A stretch of DNA of 64,000 nt, from the NCBI GenBank assembly GCA_963797605.1, contig CAWCPX010000017.1, positions 558,001 through 622,000 on the forward strand. Reading direction: 5' to 3'. This stretch comes from DASQPR01 sp963797605 (lineage in GTDB: Bacteria; Actinomycetota; Actinomycetes; Mycobacteriales; Micromonosporaceae). Every line of letters starts with the position of its first letter. The first letter of the stretch is position 1. The position numbers and the translations under genes were made by a program. Under the pieces are notes generated by a model that was not told where the DNA came from, made no database searches, and was given only the letters and a program-made list of their open reading frames with translations. Below, in pieces: positions 43,036 through 52,558 of this stretch.

Positions 43036-44535
43036 TCAGCAGGCGCCGAGGGACGTACACGCGGTCGCGATCGGGATCGCCAGTGCCAGACTTTCGGCGT
43101 CCGAGAACTTCTCCGACGCGATGCCGACGACCTGCTCCTTCGCGTTCACGACGGGCCCACCGGAGTTGCCGGGGTTGATCGCGGCGTCGAACTGGATGAA
43201 CGTGCGCCCGCTCTCCCCCGGCACGGTCCGGTGCAGCGCGCTGATCACGCCGACGGTCACCGTGTCCTCGAGGCCGAGCGGCTCGCCGAGCACCACCATC
43301 GGCTCACCCGGCAACGCCGCCTTCGCGACCGCCAGCACCGGGAACGCCTGCGTGACGTGCAGCAACGCGAGATCCTGCGCCTTGTCGACCTTCTTGACGG
43401 TCGCGGAGTAGCGCTCCTTCTTGTGATCGATTTCCACGGAGCGTTTGCCCTGGTTGTAGACCTCGGCGATGACGTGGAAGTTGGTGATCAAGTCGGTGCC
43501 ACCGCCGGTCGGATGGGCGACTCCCCACCCCGTACCGATGAAATCTCCCGCATCGACCTGGAACACACTGGGCAGCGCGTCGGCCGCCACCGCCTGTGAA
43601 TCCATCCCGGCCGCGACCTTGGCCGTGACCGTCGCCGTCGACTTCTCGAGTTTGCCGATGCGGGCGTCGTCGGCCGTCGCCTTCCGCTTCGCCGCCGTGA
43701 GTTGGCCGGACAGGGTGTGCAGCGAATACGCCTCCACGCCCGCCGCCGCGACAAGCACGACGACCAGAGCCACGAGCGCCGCGCCGAGCAGGCGCCGCGG
43801 CTTGCGCGCGGCCGGAGGCGCAGCAGGAGCAAACACATGCGGCTGGTACGGAACACCCGAAGGCTGCGCCAGCATCGGGGCGAGTCCGGGCACCAGAGCC
43901 GGAGGCGCCGCCACGAACTGTGGCCCCGAAACTTGCGGCCCCGGTTGCCACTGCCCGGGCTGCCACTGCGAACCCGGCGGGACCTGCAAGGTCGGCGGGA
44001 CTTGCGAACCCGGCCCGAACTGCGCACCCGGACCGAACTGCGCACCGGACGGGAACTGCGGAGCCTGGGCGGGCTGCGGCGGCGCAAACCCGGCGGGGGT
44101 CGGCGGTTGCACCTGGGCGGGCTGCGGCGGCGCAAACCCCGCAGGGGTCGGCGAGGGGACCGCAACGCCAGACCCCAGCGGCTGAACAGGCGCCGCCGGC
44201 CGTCCGAACGGCTCGTCCGGCCGGTCCGCAGGCTTGATCGCACCCGTCGGCATCGGAGCGCCCGCCGCGGTCTTCACCGTCTCCGCTGGTCGATTCTGCG
44301 CGGGCGATGACGCGGGATCCGGACCTGGGGCGGGCACACCCGCAGGCGTTGCCGCCGCGGTTACCGGAGTCGCCGCGACAACCGGGTCGGACGACGTTTG
44401 CGCAGGTGGCGGCGACTGCGACGACAATGTTGACGGCCCGTCAAACGACTCGCGGGGCATCGGCACCCAGGTCTGCGCCGGTAGCGTGGCCGAGTCGTTC
44501 CAAGAAGCCGGGGCCGCCGTGTCGTCCGTACTCAC
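43036..44535 (-). CDS. Membrane-anchored trypsin-like serine protease (HtrA type, no PDZ) with Pro-rich cytoplasmic tail
   Basis: A 499-residue protein. The N-terminal ~250 residues are Pro/Ala/Gln-rich repeats (PAGFAPPQPAQVQPPTPAGF types), then a basic patch and one span LLGAALVALVVVLVAAAGVE, then an extracytoplasmic protease domain. The catalytic triad is visible: His in ITNFHVIAE, Asp in KAQDLALLHV and Ser in INPGNSGGPVVN. There is no PDZ domain; the protein ends soon after the barrel. The GTG at 44535 has GAGGAG upstream. Divergent from ribonuclease D and co-directional with the similarly built membrane protein downstream. Confidence 0.85.
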   Translation of the reverse strand: MSTDDTAAPASWNDSATLPAQTWVPMPRESFDGPSTLSSQSPPPAQTSSDPVVAATPVTAAATPAGVPAPGPDPASSPAQNRPAETVKTAAGAPMPTGAIKPADRPDEPFGRPAAPVQPLGSGVAVPSPTPAGFAPPQPAQVQPPTPAGFAPPQPAQAPQFPSGAQFGPGAQFGPGSQVPPTLQVPPGSQWQPGQWQPGPQVSGPQFVAAPPALVPGLAPMLAQPSGVPYQPHVFAPAAPPAARKPRRLLGAALVALVVVLVAAAGVEAYSLHTLSGQLTAAKRKATADDARIGKLEKSTATVTAKVAAGMDSQAVAADALPSVFQVDAGDFIGTGWGVAHPTGGGTDLITNFHVIAEVYNQGKRSVEIDHKKERYSATVKKVDKAQDLALLHVTQAFPVLAVAKAALPGEPMVVLGEPLGLEDTVTVGVISALHRTVPGESGRTFIQFDAAINPGNSGGPVVNAKEQVVGIASEKFSDAESLALAIPIATACTSLGAC

Positions 44536-44693
44536 AATGTTGATCTCCTCGAGCCCCGCCTACGCTGATCGCTGGCGCACCATACAACCTGGTCGTGCCG
44601 TACGTCCGACCCGTTTAGGCTTGCGCTTGCCAAATCGGTGCGAACATATGCTCGTCCGACGCGCCGGACCAGGCTGCGTGTAGGACCTGAGGA

Positions 44694-46049
44694 ATGGGCC
44701 GTAAGTTGTCAGACGTGACCGACGATTCAGCTGCACCTTCCGGCCCCACGCCGGCGGTGAGCGAACCCGTCCGGTCGGAGGCGGTCGCACCCCACGCCAG
44801 CGCTCCCGACGACACGACATCGAGCACACCTGAAGCCGCCACGAGCACAGCCGTCCCGCTCATCGCGCCTCGCGAGGGCACGCCGGCGCCGATCGTCGAC
44901 TCGGCCGGGCTGAGCCGCGCCGCCCAGGCACTCGCCCGCGGCACCGGTCCGGTGGCCGTCGATGCCGAGCGCGCGTCCGGTTACCGCTACTCGGGTCGCG
45001 CTTATCTGGTGCAGATGCGGCGCGCGGGCTCCGGCACGATCCTGCTCGACCCGATCCCGTTCGGCGACCTGAGCGAGCTGGCCGACACGATCGCTGACGC
45101 CGAATGGGTGTTGCACGCGGCCAGCCAAGACCTTCCGTGCCTGGCCGAAATCGGGCTGCGGCCTAAGGTCCTGTTCGACACCGAGCTGGCCGCCCGCCTC
45201 GCCGGTTACGAGCGCGTGGGCCTCGCCGCGCTCACCGAGTCCGAGTTGGGCTTTTCGCTGGAAAAGCATCATTCGGCCGCCGACTGGTCGACGCGTCCGC
45301 TGCCGGAGTCCTGGCTGACGTACGCCGCTCTCGATGTCGAATTGCTCGTCGAACTCCGCGACCTGTTGGCCGCCGAGCTGGAGCGACAGGGCAAGGCGGA
45401 GTGGGCGGCCGAGGAGTTCGCGTCGTTGGTCACGCACGGAGGCTTGCCGCCGAAGGTTCGTGCTGATCCGTGGCGCCGCACCTCCGGTATTCACCGGGTT
45501 CGCGGTGCTCGGGCGCTCTCGCGGGTCCGGGCGCTGTGGTACGCGCGGGATGCGGTCGCGTCGCGGCGTGACACCGCACCGGGCCGGGTTCTCGCCGACG
45601 CTGCCCTGGTCGCCGCCGCCGAGATGGACCCGCGTGACGAGCGGGCATTGCTGCTGCTGCCCGGATTCGCCGGTCGGAGCGTGCGTCGCCTGGCCGGCAC
45701 GTGGCTCGCCGCGCTCGCGGAAGCCCGTGCCCTCGACAACGATTCGCTGCCCGTGCCGACGCCGAACGACGGCCCGCCGCCACCGCACCGCTGGTCCGAG
45801 CGCGACCCGGCCGCCGCGGCGCGACTGGCTCGGGCCCGGGCCGCGGTCACCGAGATCGCGACGGCCAACAATGTGCCGCCGGAGAATCTGATCACGCCCG
45901 ATACGGTCCGCCGGATCGCGTGGGAGCCGCCGGCGGACGTCAGCGTCGAAAGCATCGAGGCGGCCCTGCGCGCGCATGGTGCCCGCAATTGGCAGGTCTC
46001 GCTCGTCGGTGCCCCGATCGCGGCCGCGTTGGCGACGGACGCGAGCTAG
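44694..46049 (+). CDS. rnd: Ribonuclease D (HRDC domain)
   Basis: 3'-5' exoribonuclease for RNA maturation, 451 residues. The DEDD residues are visible: VAVDAERASGYRYSGRAYLV (D, E), WVLHAASQDLPCLAEIGLRP (D) and LTYAALDVELLVELRDLLAA (Y, D). A HRDC-like helical domain follows (about 240-320) and then the extended actinobacterial C terminus. Residues 1-60 are a disordered Ser/Pro/Thr tail absent from many homologues; a GTG at 44715 is an alternative start. It converges on the next acetyltransferase and shares its stop codon bases (CTAG). Confidence 0.9.
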   Translation: MGRKLSDVTDDSAAPSGPTPAVSEPVRSEAVAPHASAPDDTTSSTPEAATSTAVPLIAPREGTPAPIVDSAGLSRAAQALARGTGPVAVDAERASGYRYSGRAYLVQMRRAGSGTILLDPIPFGDLSELADTIADAEWVLHAASQDLPCLAEIGLRPKVLFDTELAARLAGYERVGLAALTESELGFSLEKHHSAADWSTRPLPESWLTYAALDVELLVELRDLLAAELERQGKAEWAAEEFASLVTHGGLPPKVRADPWRRTSGIHRVRGARALSRVRALWYARDAVASRRDTAPGRVLADAALVAAAEMDPRDERALLLLPGFAGRSVRRLAGTWLAALAEARALDNDSLPVPTPNDGPPPPHRWSERDPAAAARLARARAAVTEIATANNVPPENLITPDTVRRIAWEPPADVSVESIEAALRAHGARNWQVSLVGAPIAAALATDAS

Positions 46050-46690
46050 ATCCCGAATTCCGCGCGGCAGGCGTCGGTCAGGCCCTCGATTGTCACGTCG
46101 ACCGTGTGCTTCCGTTGCCACGTGTCCCGATCGAGCAAGAGGCGGCGCCTGACCGCGCGTTCGCCCCGGCGTTCGACCCAGTCGATGCCGTCGGGCACGT
46201 AGCCGAGCTTTTCCGAGACGCGGAACGACGGTGCGTTGTCCGCGAACGCCGACGATGTCGCCCGAAGCGCGCCGAGCCCGATGAACGCGAGGTGCAGCAC
46301 GGCGGCTCGCATCTCCGTACCCATGCCAACGCCGTGGAATTTGCGCCCTAACCACGACCCCGTGTTGACCTCGCGCACGATCCCGAAGTCCTTCCCGGTC
46401 ATCGCCTGGGTGCCGACGACCTCGTCACCGGCCAGCACGACGAAATGCACGTTCCAGTGCGCCGGGACGGACTGCGCACGTTGCAGCCAGTGGTGCGTGA
46501 TCGTCGAACGGGCCCGGGCCGCCGGCTCCACGTCCGTCCACGGCACCTCGAAGGGCTGGAGTCCGGCATCGTGTACGCCGTCGAACGCGAGATCGGCGAG
46601 CGCGGCCAGCTGGTCGTCGTCGGGGAGGCACAAGGTCAGTCGAGGCGTTGTCAGACGCAATCCGACGAGAGGATAGTGATCGCTGCGCAC
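46046..46690 (-). CDS. GNAT acetyltransferase (RimJ/RimL-like)
   Basis: Acetyltransferase of 214 residues with TTPRLTLCLPDDDQLAALAD at the N terminus, GSWLGRKFHGVGMGTEMRAA as the acetyl-CoA loop and SSAFADNAPSFRVSEKLGYV as the C-terminal GNAT motif. It starts at a GTG. Its stop overlaps that of ribonuclease D in the opposite direction. Homologues modify protein N termini or small amines; the acceptor here is unknown. Confidence 0.85.
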   Translation of the reverse strand: MRSDHYPLVGLRLTTPRLTLCLPDDDQLAALADLAFDGVHDAGLQPFEVPWTDVEPAARARSTITHHWLQRAQSVPAHWNVHFVVLAGDEVVGTQAMTGKDFGIVREVNTGSWLGRKFHGVGMGTEMRAAVLHLAFIGLGALRATSSAFADNAPSFRVSEKLGYVPDGIDWVERRGERAVRRRLLLDRDTWQRKHTVDVTIEGLTDACRAEFGI

Positions 46691-46752
46691 GGTTCATTGT
46701 CGCGTCCGGCGGGTGCTTCGGTCGCGGCATTTTTCGTCGGGAGGCAGACGGC

Positions 46753-47604
46753 ATGGTCGGTAGCGGGCTCGTGCTCGGCGGCGGTGGCGTCACCGGCATC
46801 GCCTGGGAGATCGGCATTCTTCGCGGGCTCGCCGACGCGGGTCTCGATGTCACGGACGCGGACGTGATCATCGGTACGTCTGCCGGTGCCGTCGTCGGTG
46901 CGCAGGTCACGTCGGGCGTGCCGATCGTCGAGCTGTACGACCGCCAGATCGCGGGTTACGGTCACGAGATCGCGGCGGAAATGGGCTCGAAGCTGATGCT
47001 CTCGGTCGCGATCGCGGCGCTCCGGCACGGCCGGTCGCCGGAGAAGTTCCGCCATCAGATCGGCAAGATGGCGCTCTCGAGCGAGACGGCCACCGAGGCC
47101 GAGCGGTTCGCCGTGATCGAGTCCAGGTTGCCGTCACCGGAGTGGCCCGACCGTGATCTCCGGATCACCGCGTGCGACACCGAATCCGGCGAGTTTCGGG
47201 TGTTCACGCGGGCCGACGGCGTACCCATGGCAAAAGCTGTGGCGGCGAGCTGCGCGGTGCCGAGCGTCTGGCCACCGGTGACGATCGGCGACCGCCGCTA
47301 CATGGACGGTGGCATGCGCTCGGTGGCCAACGCGGACCTGGCGGCCGAGTGCGCGACGGTCATCGTCATCGCTCCGATCGGCACCGGGATCGGCCCGATG
47401 ACGCCGCTCGCGAAGCAGGTCGCGCAGCTTCGGGCGGGTGGCGCGCACGTCGTGTTGGTCGAGCCGAACAAGGCGGCCGAGGCGGCCATCGGCTCCAACT
47501 CGCTCGATCCGGCCCGGCGGGCCCCGTCGGCGGAGGCCGGCCGTGATCAGGCGGCGTCGGTCGTCGCGGAAATCCGGGCCGCCCGCATGATCGCGAAGGG
47601 TTAA
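46753..47604 (+). CDS. Patatin-like phospholipase family protein
   Basis: Serine lipid acylhydrolase of 283 residues. The oxyanion hole GLVLGGGGVTGIAWEIGILR, the nucleophile elbow GTSAGAVVGAQV (Ser) and the dyad aspartate in YMDGGMRSVANADLAAE are present. The ATG at 46753 follows GGGAGG. Cytoplasmic RssA-like group; divergent from the acetyltransferase. The substrate is unknown. Confidence 0.9.
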   Translation: MVGSGLVLGGGGVTGIAWEIGILRGLADAGLDVTDADVIIGTSAGAVVGAQVTSGVPIVELYDRQIAGYGHEIAAEMGSKLMLSVAIAALRHGRSPEKFRHQIGKMALSSETATEAERFAVIESRLPSPEWPDRDLRITACDTESGEFRVFTRADGVPMAKAVAASCAVPSVWPPVTIGDRRYMDGGMRSVANADLAAECATVIVIAPIGTGIGPMTPLAKQVAQLRAGGAHVVLVEPNKAAEAAIGSNSLDPARRAPSAEAGRDQAASVVAEIRAARMIAKG

Positions 47605-47688
47605 GGCCGCCCGGGCGACCACGTCGCTTCGCGATCATGGGACGGAATAGTTGTGGTCTGCGCCACACGCGAGTCGGCTCGCGCGCTA

Positions 47689-47705
47689 ACCTACTGGCGA
47701 GTAAC
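47689..47705. promoter_or_regulatory. Candidate TetR-type operator upstream of fadA-fadB
   Basis: Read on the minus strand, GTTACTCGCCAGTAGGT is an imperfect palindrome (TACT-4 nt-AGTA, 47692-47703) about 110 bp upstream of the thiolase ATG. A TTGACG hexamer at 47713-47718 could be the -35 beside it. Fatty-acid-degradation genes in actinobacteria are often controlled by TetR-family repressors, none of which is encoded here. Confidence 0.35.
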
Positions 47706-47809
47706 ATCGCGGTTGACGGGCGTTTCACCGTGCGCGAGGCTCACGATGTGGCGACGGCACGCGTGTTGCGGCCCGGCTGACCTGATCGATGCTGCTCTGG
47801 AGGCTTGGT

Positions 47810-49021
47810 ATGCCCCGTTCCGCGGTTCCCCGCACTATTCGAGAGGTCGTTTTCGTCGACGGTGTCCGCGTCCCGTTCGGCAAAGCCGGCGGCATGTACG
47901 CGAACACCCGCGCCGACGACCTCATCATCCGTTGCATCCGTGAGTTGCTGGCTCGCAACCCGCAGCTCCCACCGGAGCGGGTCGACGAGGTCGCCGTGGC
48001 CGCCACGACGCAGATCGGCGACCAGGGCCTGACCATCGGCCGCACCGCAGCGCTGCTTTCCGGCCTCCCGAAGTCCGTGCCCGGTTTCGCGATCGACCGC
48101 ATGTGCGCGGGCGCGATGACCGCCGTGACCACGGTGTCTTCCGCGATCGCAACCGGGGCGTACGACGTCGCGATCGCCGGCGGCGTCGAGCACATGGGCC
48201 GGCACCCGATGGGCGAGGGCGTCGACCCCAACCCGCGGATCCTGGCCGAGAAGCTCGTCGACCCGTCCGCTCTCGTCATGGGTTCGACGGCGGAGAACCT
48301 GCACGACCGGCTGCCCCTGATCACGAAGGAGCGCGTCGACGCGTTCGGGCTCGCCTCGCAGGAGAAGACCGCGAAGGCGTACGCGAATGGCAAGCTCCAG
48401 GGCGACCTGGTGCCGATGGCGATCCGTGACGCCGACGGCGCCTGGGGCCTGGCCACGGTCGACGAGGCGCCACGCGACACGTCCCTGGCGAAGCTCGCGA
48501 CGCTCAAGACGCCGTTCCGCCCGCACGGCAAGGTCACGGCGGGCAACTCGGCCGGCCTCAACGACGGTGCCACCGCCTGCCTGCTCGCGGCCGAAGACGT
48601 CGCCGAAGAGCTGGGCCTGCCGGTCGGCATGCGCCTGGTCAGCTACGGCTTCGTCGGCGTGGAGCCGGAGATCATGGGCATCGGCCCGATCCCGTCCACC
48701 GAGAAGGCGCTGCGGCTCGCCGGTCTGACCATCGACGACATCGGCCTCTTCGAGCTGAACGAGGCGTTCGCGGTGCAGGTGCTCGCGTTCCTCGACCACT
48801 TCAACATCGCCGACGACGACGCGCGGGTCAACCCGTGGGGCGGCGCGATCGCGATCGGGCACCCGCTCGCGTCCTCCGGTGTGCGGCTGATGACGCAGCT
48901 CTCGCGGCACTTCGCCGAGCACCCCGAGGTGCGTTACGGCCTCACTGCGATGTGCATCGGCATCGGCATGGGCGGCACGGTCATCTGGGAAAACCCGGCA
49001 TGGGAAGGCGAGCAGGCATGA
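47810..49021 (+). CDS. fadA: Acetyl-CoA C-acyltransferase (beta-oxidation thiolase)
   Basis: Thiolase that cleaves 3-ketoacyl-CoA in fatty acid beta-oxidation, 403 residues. The nucleophilic cysteine is in FAIDRMCAGAMTAVTTVSSA, the catalytic His in WGGAIAIGHPLASSGVRLMT and the second Cys in LTAMCIGIGMGGTVIWE. The ATG at 47810 has GGAGG 7 nt upstream; the frame opens seven codons earlier without a ribosome site. Its stop overlaps the fadB ATG by 4 nt, so the two subunits of the trifunctional complex are coupled. Confidence 0.95.
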   Translation: MPRSAVPRTIREVVFVDGVRVPFGKAGGMYANTRADDLIIRCIRELLARNPQLPPERVDEVAVAATTQIGDQGLTIGRTAALLSGLPKSVPGFAIDRMCAGAMTAVTTVSSAIATGAYDVAIAGGVEHMGRHPMGEGVDPNPRILAEKLVDPSALVMGSTAENLHDRLPLITKERVDAFGLASQEKTAKAYANGKLQGDLVPMAIRDADGAWGLATVDEAPRDTSLAKLATLKTPFRPHGKVTAGNSAGLNDGATACLLAAEDVAEELGLPVGMRLVSYGFVGVEPEIMGIGPIPSTEKALRLAGLTIDDIGLFELNEAFAVQVLAFLDHFNIADDDARVNPWGGAIAIGHPLASSGVRLMTQLSRHFAEHPEVRYGLTAMCIGIGMGGTVIWENPAWEGEQA

Positions 49022-51093
49022 CGACACCCGAGTTCCCCGACGAGGTCGTGACCAAGGCACTGCTGCGCTCGGTGCGGGTACCGGGCCTCGACAAACCGGC
49101 GGCGCTGATCACCCTCGACAACGGGTTCGACCACACCAAACCGAACACGTTCGGCCCGGCCGGTCTGGCCAGCCTCGACGCGGCGATCACCGAAGCGCTC
49201 GCGTCGGAGCCGGCGTTCATCGCGATCACCGGCAAGCCGTACATCTTCTCGGTCGGCGCCGATGTCACCGGCATGCCCCGGATCACGACGCGCGAGCAGG
49301 CGATCCAGATTGGACAGTTGGGTCACCGGGTGTTCCGGCGGCTCAAGGATGCAGGCGTGCCGACATTCGCGTTCGTCAACGGCGCGGTCATGGGCGGTGG
49401 CCTCGAACTCGCGCTGCACTGCCACTACCGGTCGGTGTCGTCCGGTGTCGCCGCCGTGGCGTTGCCCGAGGTCAGCCTCGGTCTCGTCCCGGGCTGGGGC
49501 GGCACCCAACTGCTGCCGCACCTGATCGGCGTCATCAACGCGGCGAAGGTCATCGTCGAGAACCCGCTGACGCAGAACAAGATGCTCAAGCCCGCGCAGG
49601 CGTTCGAGATGGGCATGTTCGACACGCTGCTCGAGCCGGCCGATTTCCTGGAGCGCTCACTGCTCTGGGCGGCCGCGGTCGTCTCCGGCGCCACGGTCGT
49701 CGAGCGCGCCGAGATCGACCGCAGCGATATGTGGGACGCGGTCACCGGCTTCGCCCGCAAGCAGCTCGACGATCGGCTCCACGGCGCTCCCCTGGCTCCG
49801 TACCGCGCGCTCAAGCTCTTGCGTCTAGCCAAAACCGCGGACTTCACGGAGGGTACGGCTGCCGAAGACGAAGCCCTCGCCGACCTCGTGCTCTCCGACC
49901 AGCTCCGCGCCGGGCTGTACGCGTTCGACCTCATCCAGCGTCGCGCGAAGCGGCCGGCCGGGGCACCGTCGTCGTCGCTCGCGAAGGACGTGACGAAGGT
50001 CGGCATCGTGGGCGCCGGCCTGATGGCGAGCCAGCTCGCGTTGCTGTTCGCCCGGCGCCTCGAAGTGCCGGTCGTGCTGACCGACCTCGACGAGGACCGG
50101 GTCGCGAAGGGCGTCGCCTACGTGCACGCCGAGCTCGACAAGCAGGTCGCCAAGGGCCGGCTCGGCGAAGGCACGGCCGCGAAGGTCAAGGGCCTGGTCA
50201 CCGGCGACACCGACAAGGCCGCGTTCGCCGACGCCGACCTCGTGATCGAAGCCGTCTTCGAAGACCTGGCCGTGAAGAAGCAGGTCTGGGCCGAGGTCGA
50301 GAAGGTCGTCACGCCGGAGTGCGTGCTCGCGACCAACACGTCGTCGCTGTCCATCACGGCGATGGCGGCCGATCTCGAACACCCCGAGCGCGTCGTCGGC
50401 ATGCACTTCTTCAACCCGGTGGCGATCATGCCGCTGCTGGAGGTCGTGCGCGCCGAGACGACCGACGACGTGGCGCTGGCGACAGCGTTCGCGGTCGGCA
50501 AGAAGCTCCGCAAGTCGTGCGTGCTCGTGAAGGACGCGCCCGCGTTCGTCGTCAACCGGCTGCTCACGCGGTTCTTCGGCGAGTTCTACCGGGCCGTCGA
50601 CGCCGGCACGTCGATCGAGGCCGCCGATTCGGCTCTCGACCCGATGGGCCTGCCGATGCGCCCGACCGCGTTGCTGCAGCTCGTGGGTGCCGCCGTGGCG
50701 CTGCACACGGGCGAGACGATGCACGACGCTTACCCGGATCGGTTCGGTGTCTCGGAAAACATGCAGAAGCTCGTCGCGAGCGGAAAGACCGGGTTCCTGA
50801 CGGCGGACGGCTCGGTTGACCCGTCGGTCGCGGAGTTGCTGACGGTCGGCGACGAGCCGCTGACACCGGAGCAGGTGCTCGACAACGCGGTGTCGGCGCT
50901 GGCGGACGAGATCCGGCGGATGCTCGACGACGGCGTGGTCGCCGAACCGCAGGACATCGACCTCTGCATGATCATGGGCGCCGGCTGGCCGTTCTACCTC
51001 GGTGGTATCACGCCGTACCTGGACCGTACGGGTGTCTCCGAGCGAGTCACCGGTCGGCGGTTCCTGCCGAAGGGCGTGGCGTCGCTGCCGTAA
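49018..51093 (+). CDS. fadB: 3-hydroxyacyl-CoA dehydrogenase/enoyl-CoA hydratase (FadB/FadJ type)
   Basis: Bifunctional beta-oxidation enzyme of 691 residues. The N-terminal crotonase half has GAVMGGGLELALHC and PEVSLGLVPGWGGTQLLPHL with the catalytic glutamates. The dehydrogenase half has the NAD-binding KVGIVGAGLMASQLALLFAR, HFFNPVAIMPLLEVVRAETT with the catalytic His, and DAPAFVVNRLLTRFFGEFYR. Two C-terminal 3HCDH domains complete it. Forms a complex with the preceding thiolase. Confidence 0.95.
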   Translation: MTTPEFPDEVVTKALLRSVRVPGLDKPAALITLDNGFDHTKPNTFGPAGLASLDAAITEALASEPAFIAITGKPYIFSVGADVTGMPRITTREQAIQIGQLGHRVFRRLKDAGVPTFAFVNGAVMGGGLELALHCHYRSVSSGVAAVALPEVSLGLVPGWGGTQLLPHLIGVINAAKVIVENPLTQNKMLKPAQAFEMGMFDTLLEPADFLERSLLWAAAVVSGATVVERAEIDRSDMWDAVTGFARKQLDDRLHGAPLAPYRALKLLRLAKTADFTEGTAAEDEALADLVLSDQLRAGLYAFDLIQRRAKRPAGAPSSSLAKDVTKVGIVGAGLMASQLALLFARRLEVPVVLTDLDEDRVAKGVAYVHAELDKQVAKGRLGEGTAAKVKGLVTGDTDKAAFADADLVIEAVFEDLAVKKQVWAEVEKVVTPECVLATNTSSLSITAMAADLEHPERVVGMHFFNPVAIMPLLEVVRAETTDDVALATAFAVGKKLRKSCVLVKDAPAFVVNRLLTRFFGEFYRAVDAGTSIEAADSALDPMGLPMRPTALLQLVGAAVALHTGETMHDAYPDRFGVSENMQKLVASGKTGFLTADGSVDPSVAELLTVGDEPLTPEQVLDNAVSALADEIRRMLDDGVVAEPQDIDLCMIMGAGWPFYLGGITPYLDRTGVSERVTGRRFLPKGVASLP

Positions 51094-51101
51094 AGCGCGG
51101 G

Positions 51102-51132
51102 GGCGAGGGCGGGTTCGTGACTCGCCCTCGCC
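51102..51132. terminator. Hairpin between fadB and the S53 peptidase gene
   Basis: GGCGAGGGCG and CGCCCTCGCC make a perfect 10-bp stem around an 11-nt loop in the 52-nt gap between convergent stop codons. Probably bidirectional. Confidence 0.7.
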
Positions 51133-51145
51133 TGCGGCGGAGAGG

Positions 51146-52451
51146 TCAGAACGCGCCGGTGCCGTTCGGGGTGCCGAGGCCGGTCGGGCCGTCGTAGCCC
51201 GAGGCCGCCGTGCAGAGGTAGGTGCCGCCGCAGCTTCCGTTCGAGCCGCTGGTCACGTCGTTCAGCGAGGCGGTGTGGCTGTACGGGTACGAGCCGTAGA
51301 CGGTCGAGGCGGTGTTGCCGGCCAGCGCGTACACGCTCGCGATGATCGGTGACGACGCGCTCGTGCCGCCGACCTGCACCCAGCCGTCGGCTCCGGAGGC
51401 CAGCCCGAGCGCGAGCAGGAAGTCGCAGAAGCTGCTGGTCCCGCAGCTGTTGTAGGAGTCGTAGACGGCGACGCCGGTGTTCGGGATCGGCGACCGCGGA
51501 AACGTCGGCGACCGTGCGGAACGCGCATCCGGTGTCGTGCTGCCACGCCGGCTTGACCTCCTGGGCGGAGCAGCCCGACCCGGCGCTCCCCCACGCGGTT
51601 TCGGTCCAGCCGCGGGCGTTGGTCGCGGTCGTGAGCGAGGTGCCACCGACGGCCGTCACGTAGCGCGAGGATGCCGGCCACTCGACGCCGTAGCCGGAGT
51701 CGCCGGAGGACGCGGTGATGGCGATGCCCACGTGGTTGAAGCTCGCGTCGGCCGGGAGCGTGGTCGCGTCCTCGGCGCCGCCGTAGCTGTTGGAGACCGC
51801 GACGACACCGGGCGTGGTGGCGGCGGTGTTCACCGCGGTGGCCAGCGGTGTCGTGTCCGGCGTGTTCGCCTCGACCAGCAAGATGTGGCAGGTCGGGCAG
51901 ATCGCGGACACCATGTCCAGGTCGAGCGAGATCTCCTCGGCCCAGCCGTAATCGGTCGCGGGCAGCGGCGAGGTCGCTCCGTTCTGGTTGACCTTCTTGA
52001 AGCAGCCGTTCGCCGTCGTGCAGGGCGGCAACCCGTACGCCGCGCGGTAGGTGGCCAGGTCGGATTCGGCTTTCGGGTCGTCCTGGGCGTCGACGATCGC
52101 GACCGTCCGGCCGGCGCCGCTCGTGCCGGTCAGGTTGTAGGCGGAGATGAGTTTCGCCGGCGTCAGACCGACCGTCGTCGAGCTGCCGGTCGTGTCCGGG
52201 CGGGCGCCGTGAGCGACGGACGCGGATCGGGACGCGGTGCGCGGGCCGAAGTAGCCGAGGCAGCCGATCGTGTGACCGCTGGCGGCGCGGGAACACCCGA
52301 ATGGCGTGACGCCGATATGCACGGTGGTCTGCGATGCTGGAAGAGGCGAGGCGGTGGGCTCCGCGGCGGCGGACGCAGCAGCGCCGAACACGCCGAGAAT
52401 CGCGGCGGTGACCGCGACCGAGAGTGTGGTGCGCAGGGAATTTCGGAGCAT
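51146..52451 (-). pseudogene. Secreted S53 family serine-carboxyl peptidase (frameshifted)
   Basis: Sedolisin/kumamolisin-like exported protease. It has a signal peptide (SLRTTLSVAVTAAILGVFGA), the Glu/Asp catalytic region TDYGWAEEISLDLDMVSAIC, the oxyanion Asp in ITASSGDSGYGVEWPASS and the nucleophile in VGGTSASSPIIASVYALAGN. The frame breaks at about 51480-51484 after TVADVSAVADP; dropping one base restores NTGVAVYDSYNSCGTSSFCD and the rest. The catalytic Ser lies after the break. The large N-terminal propeptide usual in this family is absent or very short. The ATG follows GAGGAG. Confidence 0.85.
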
Positions 52452-52558
52452 TGTGACTCCTCGAGTAATTGGGTTCTGGGTGGGCCAATTACTGAGTCAC
52501 GATGAATCTCGTATAGACGGCTGTCAATACTTGAGACACGTATGGATAGGGGTCAGAC

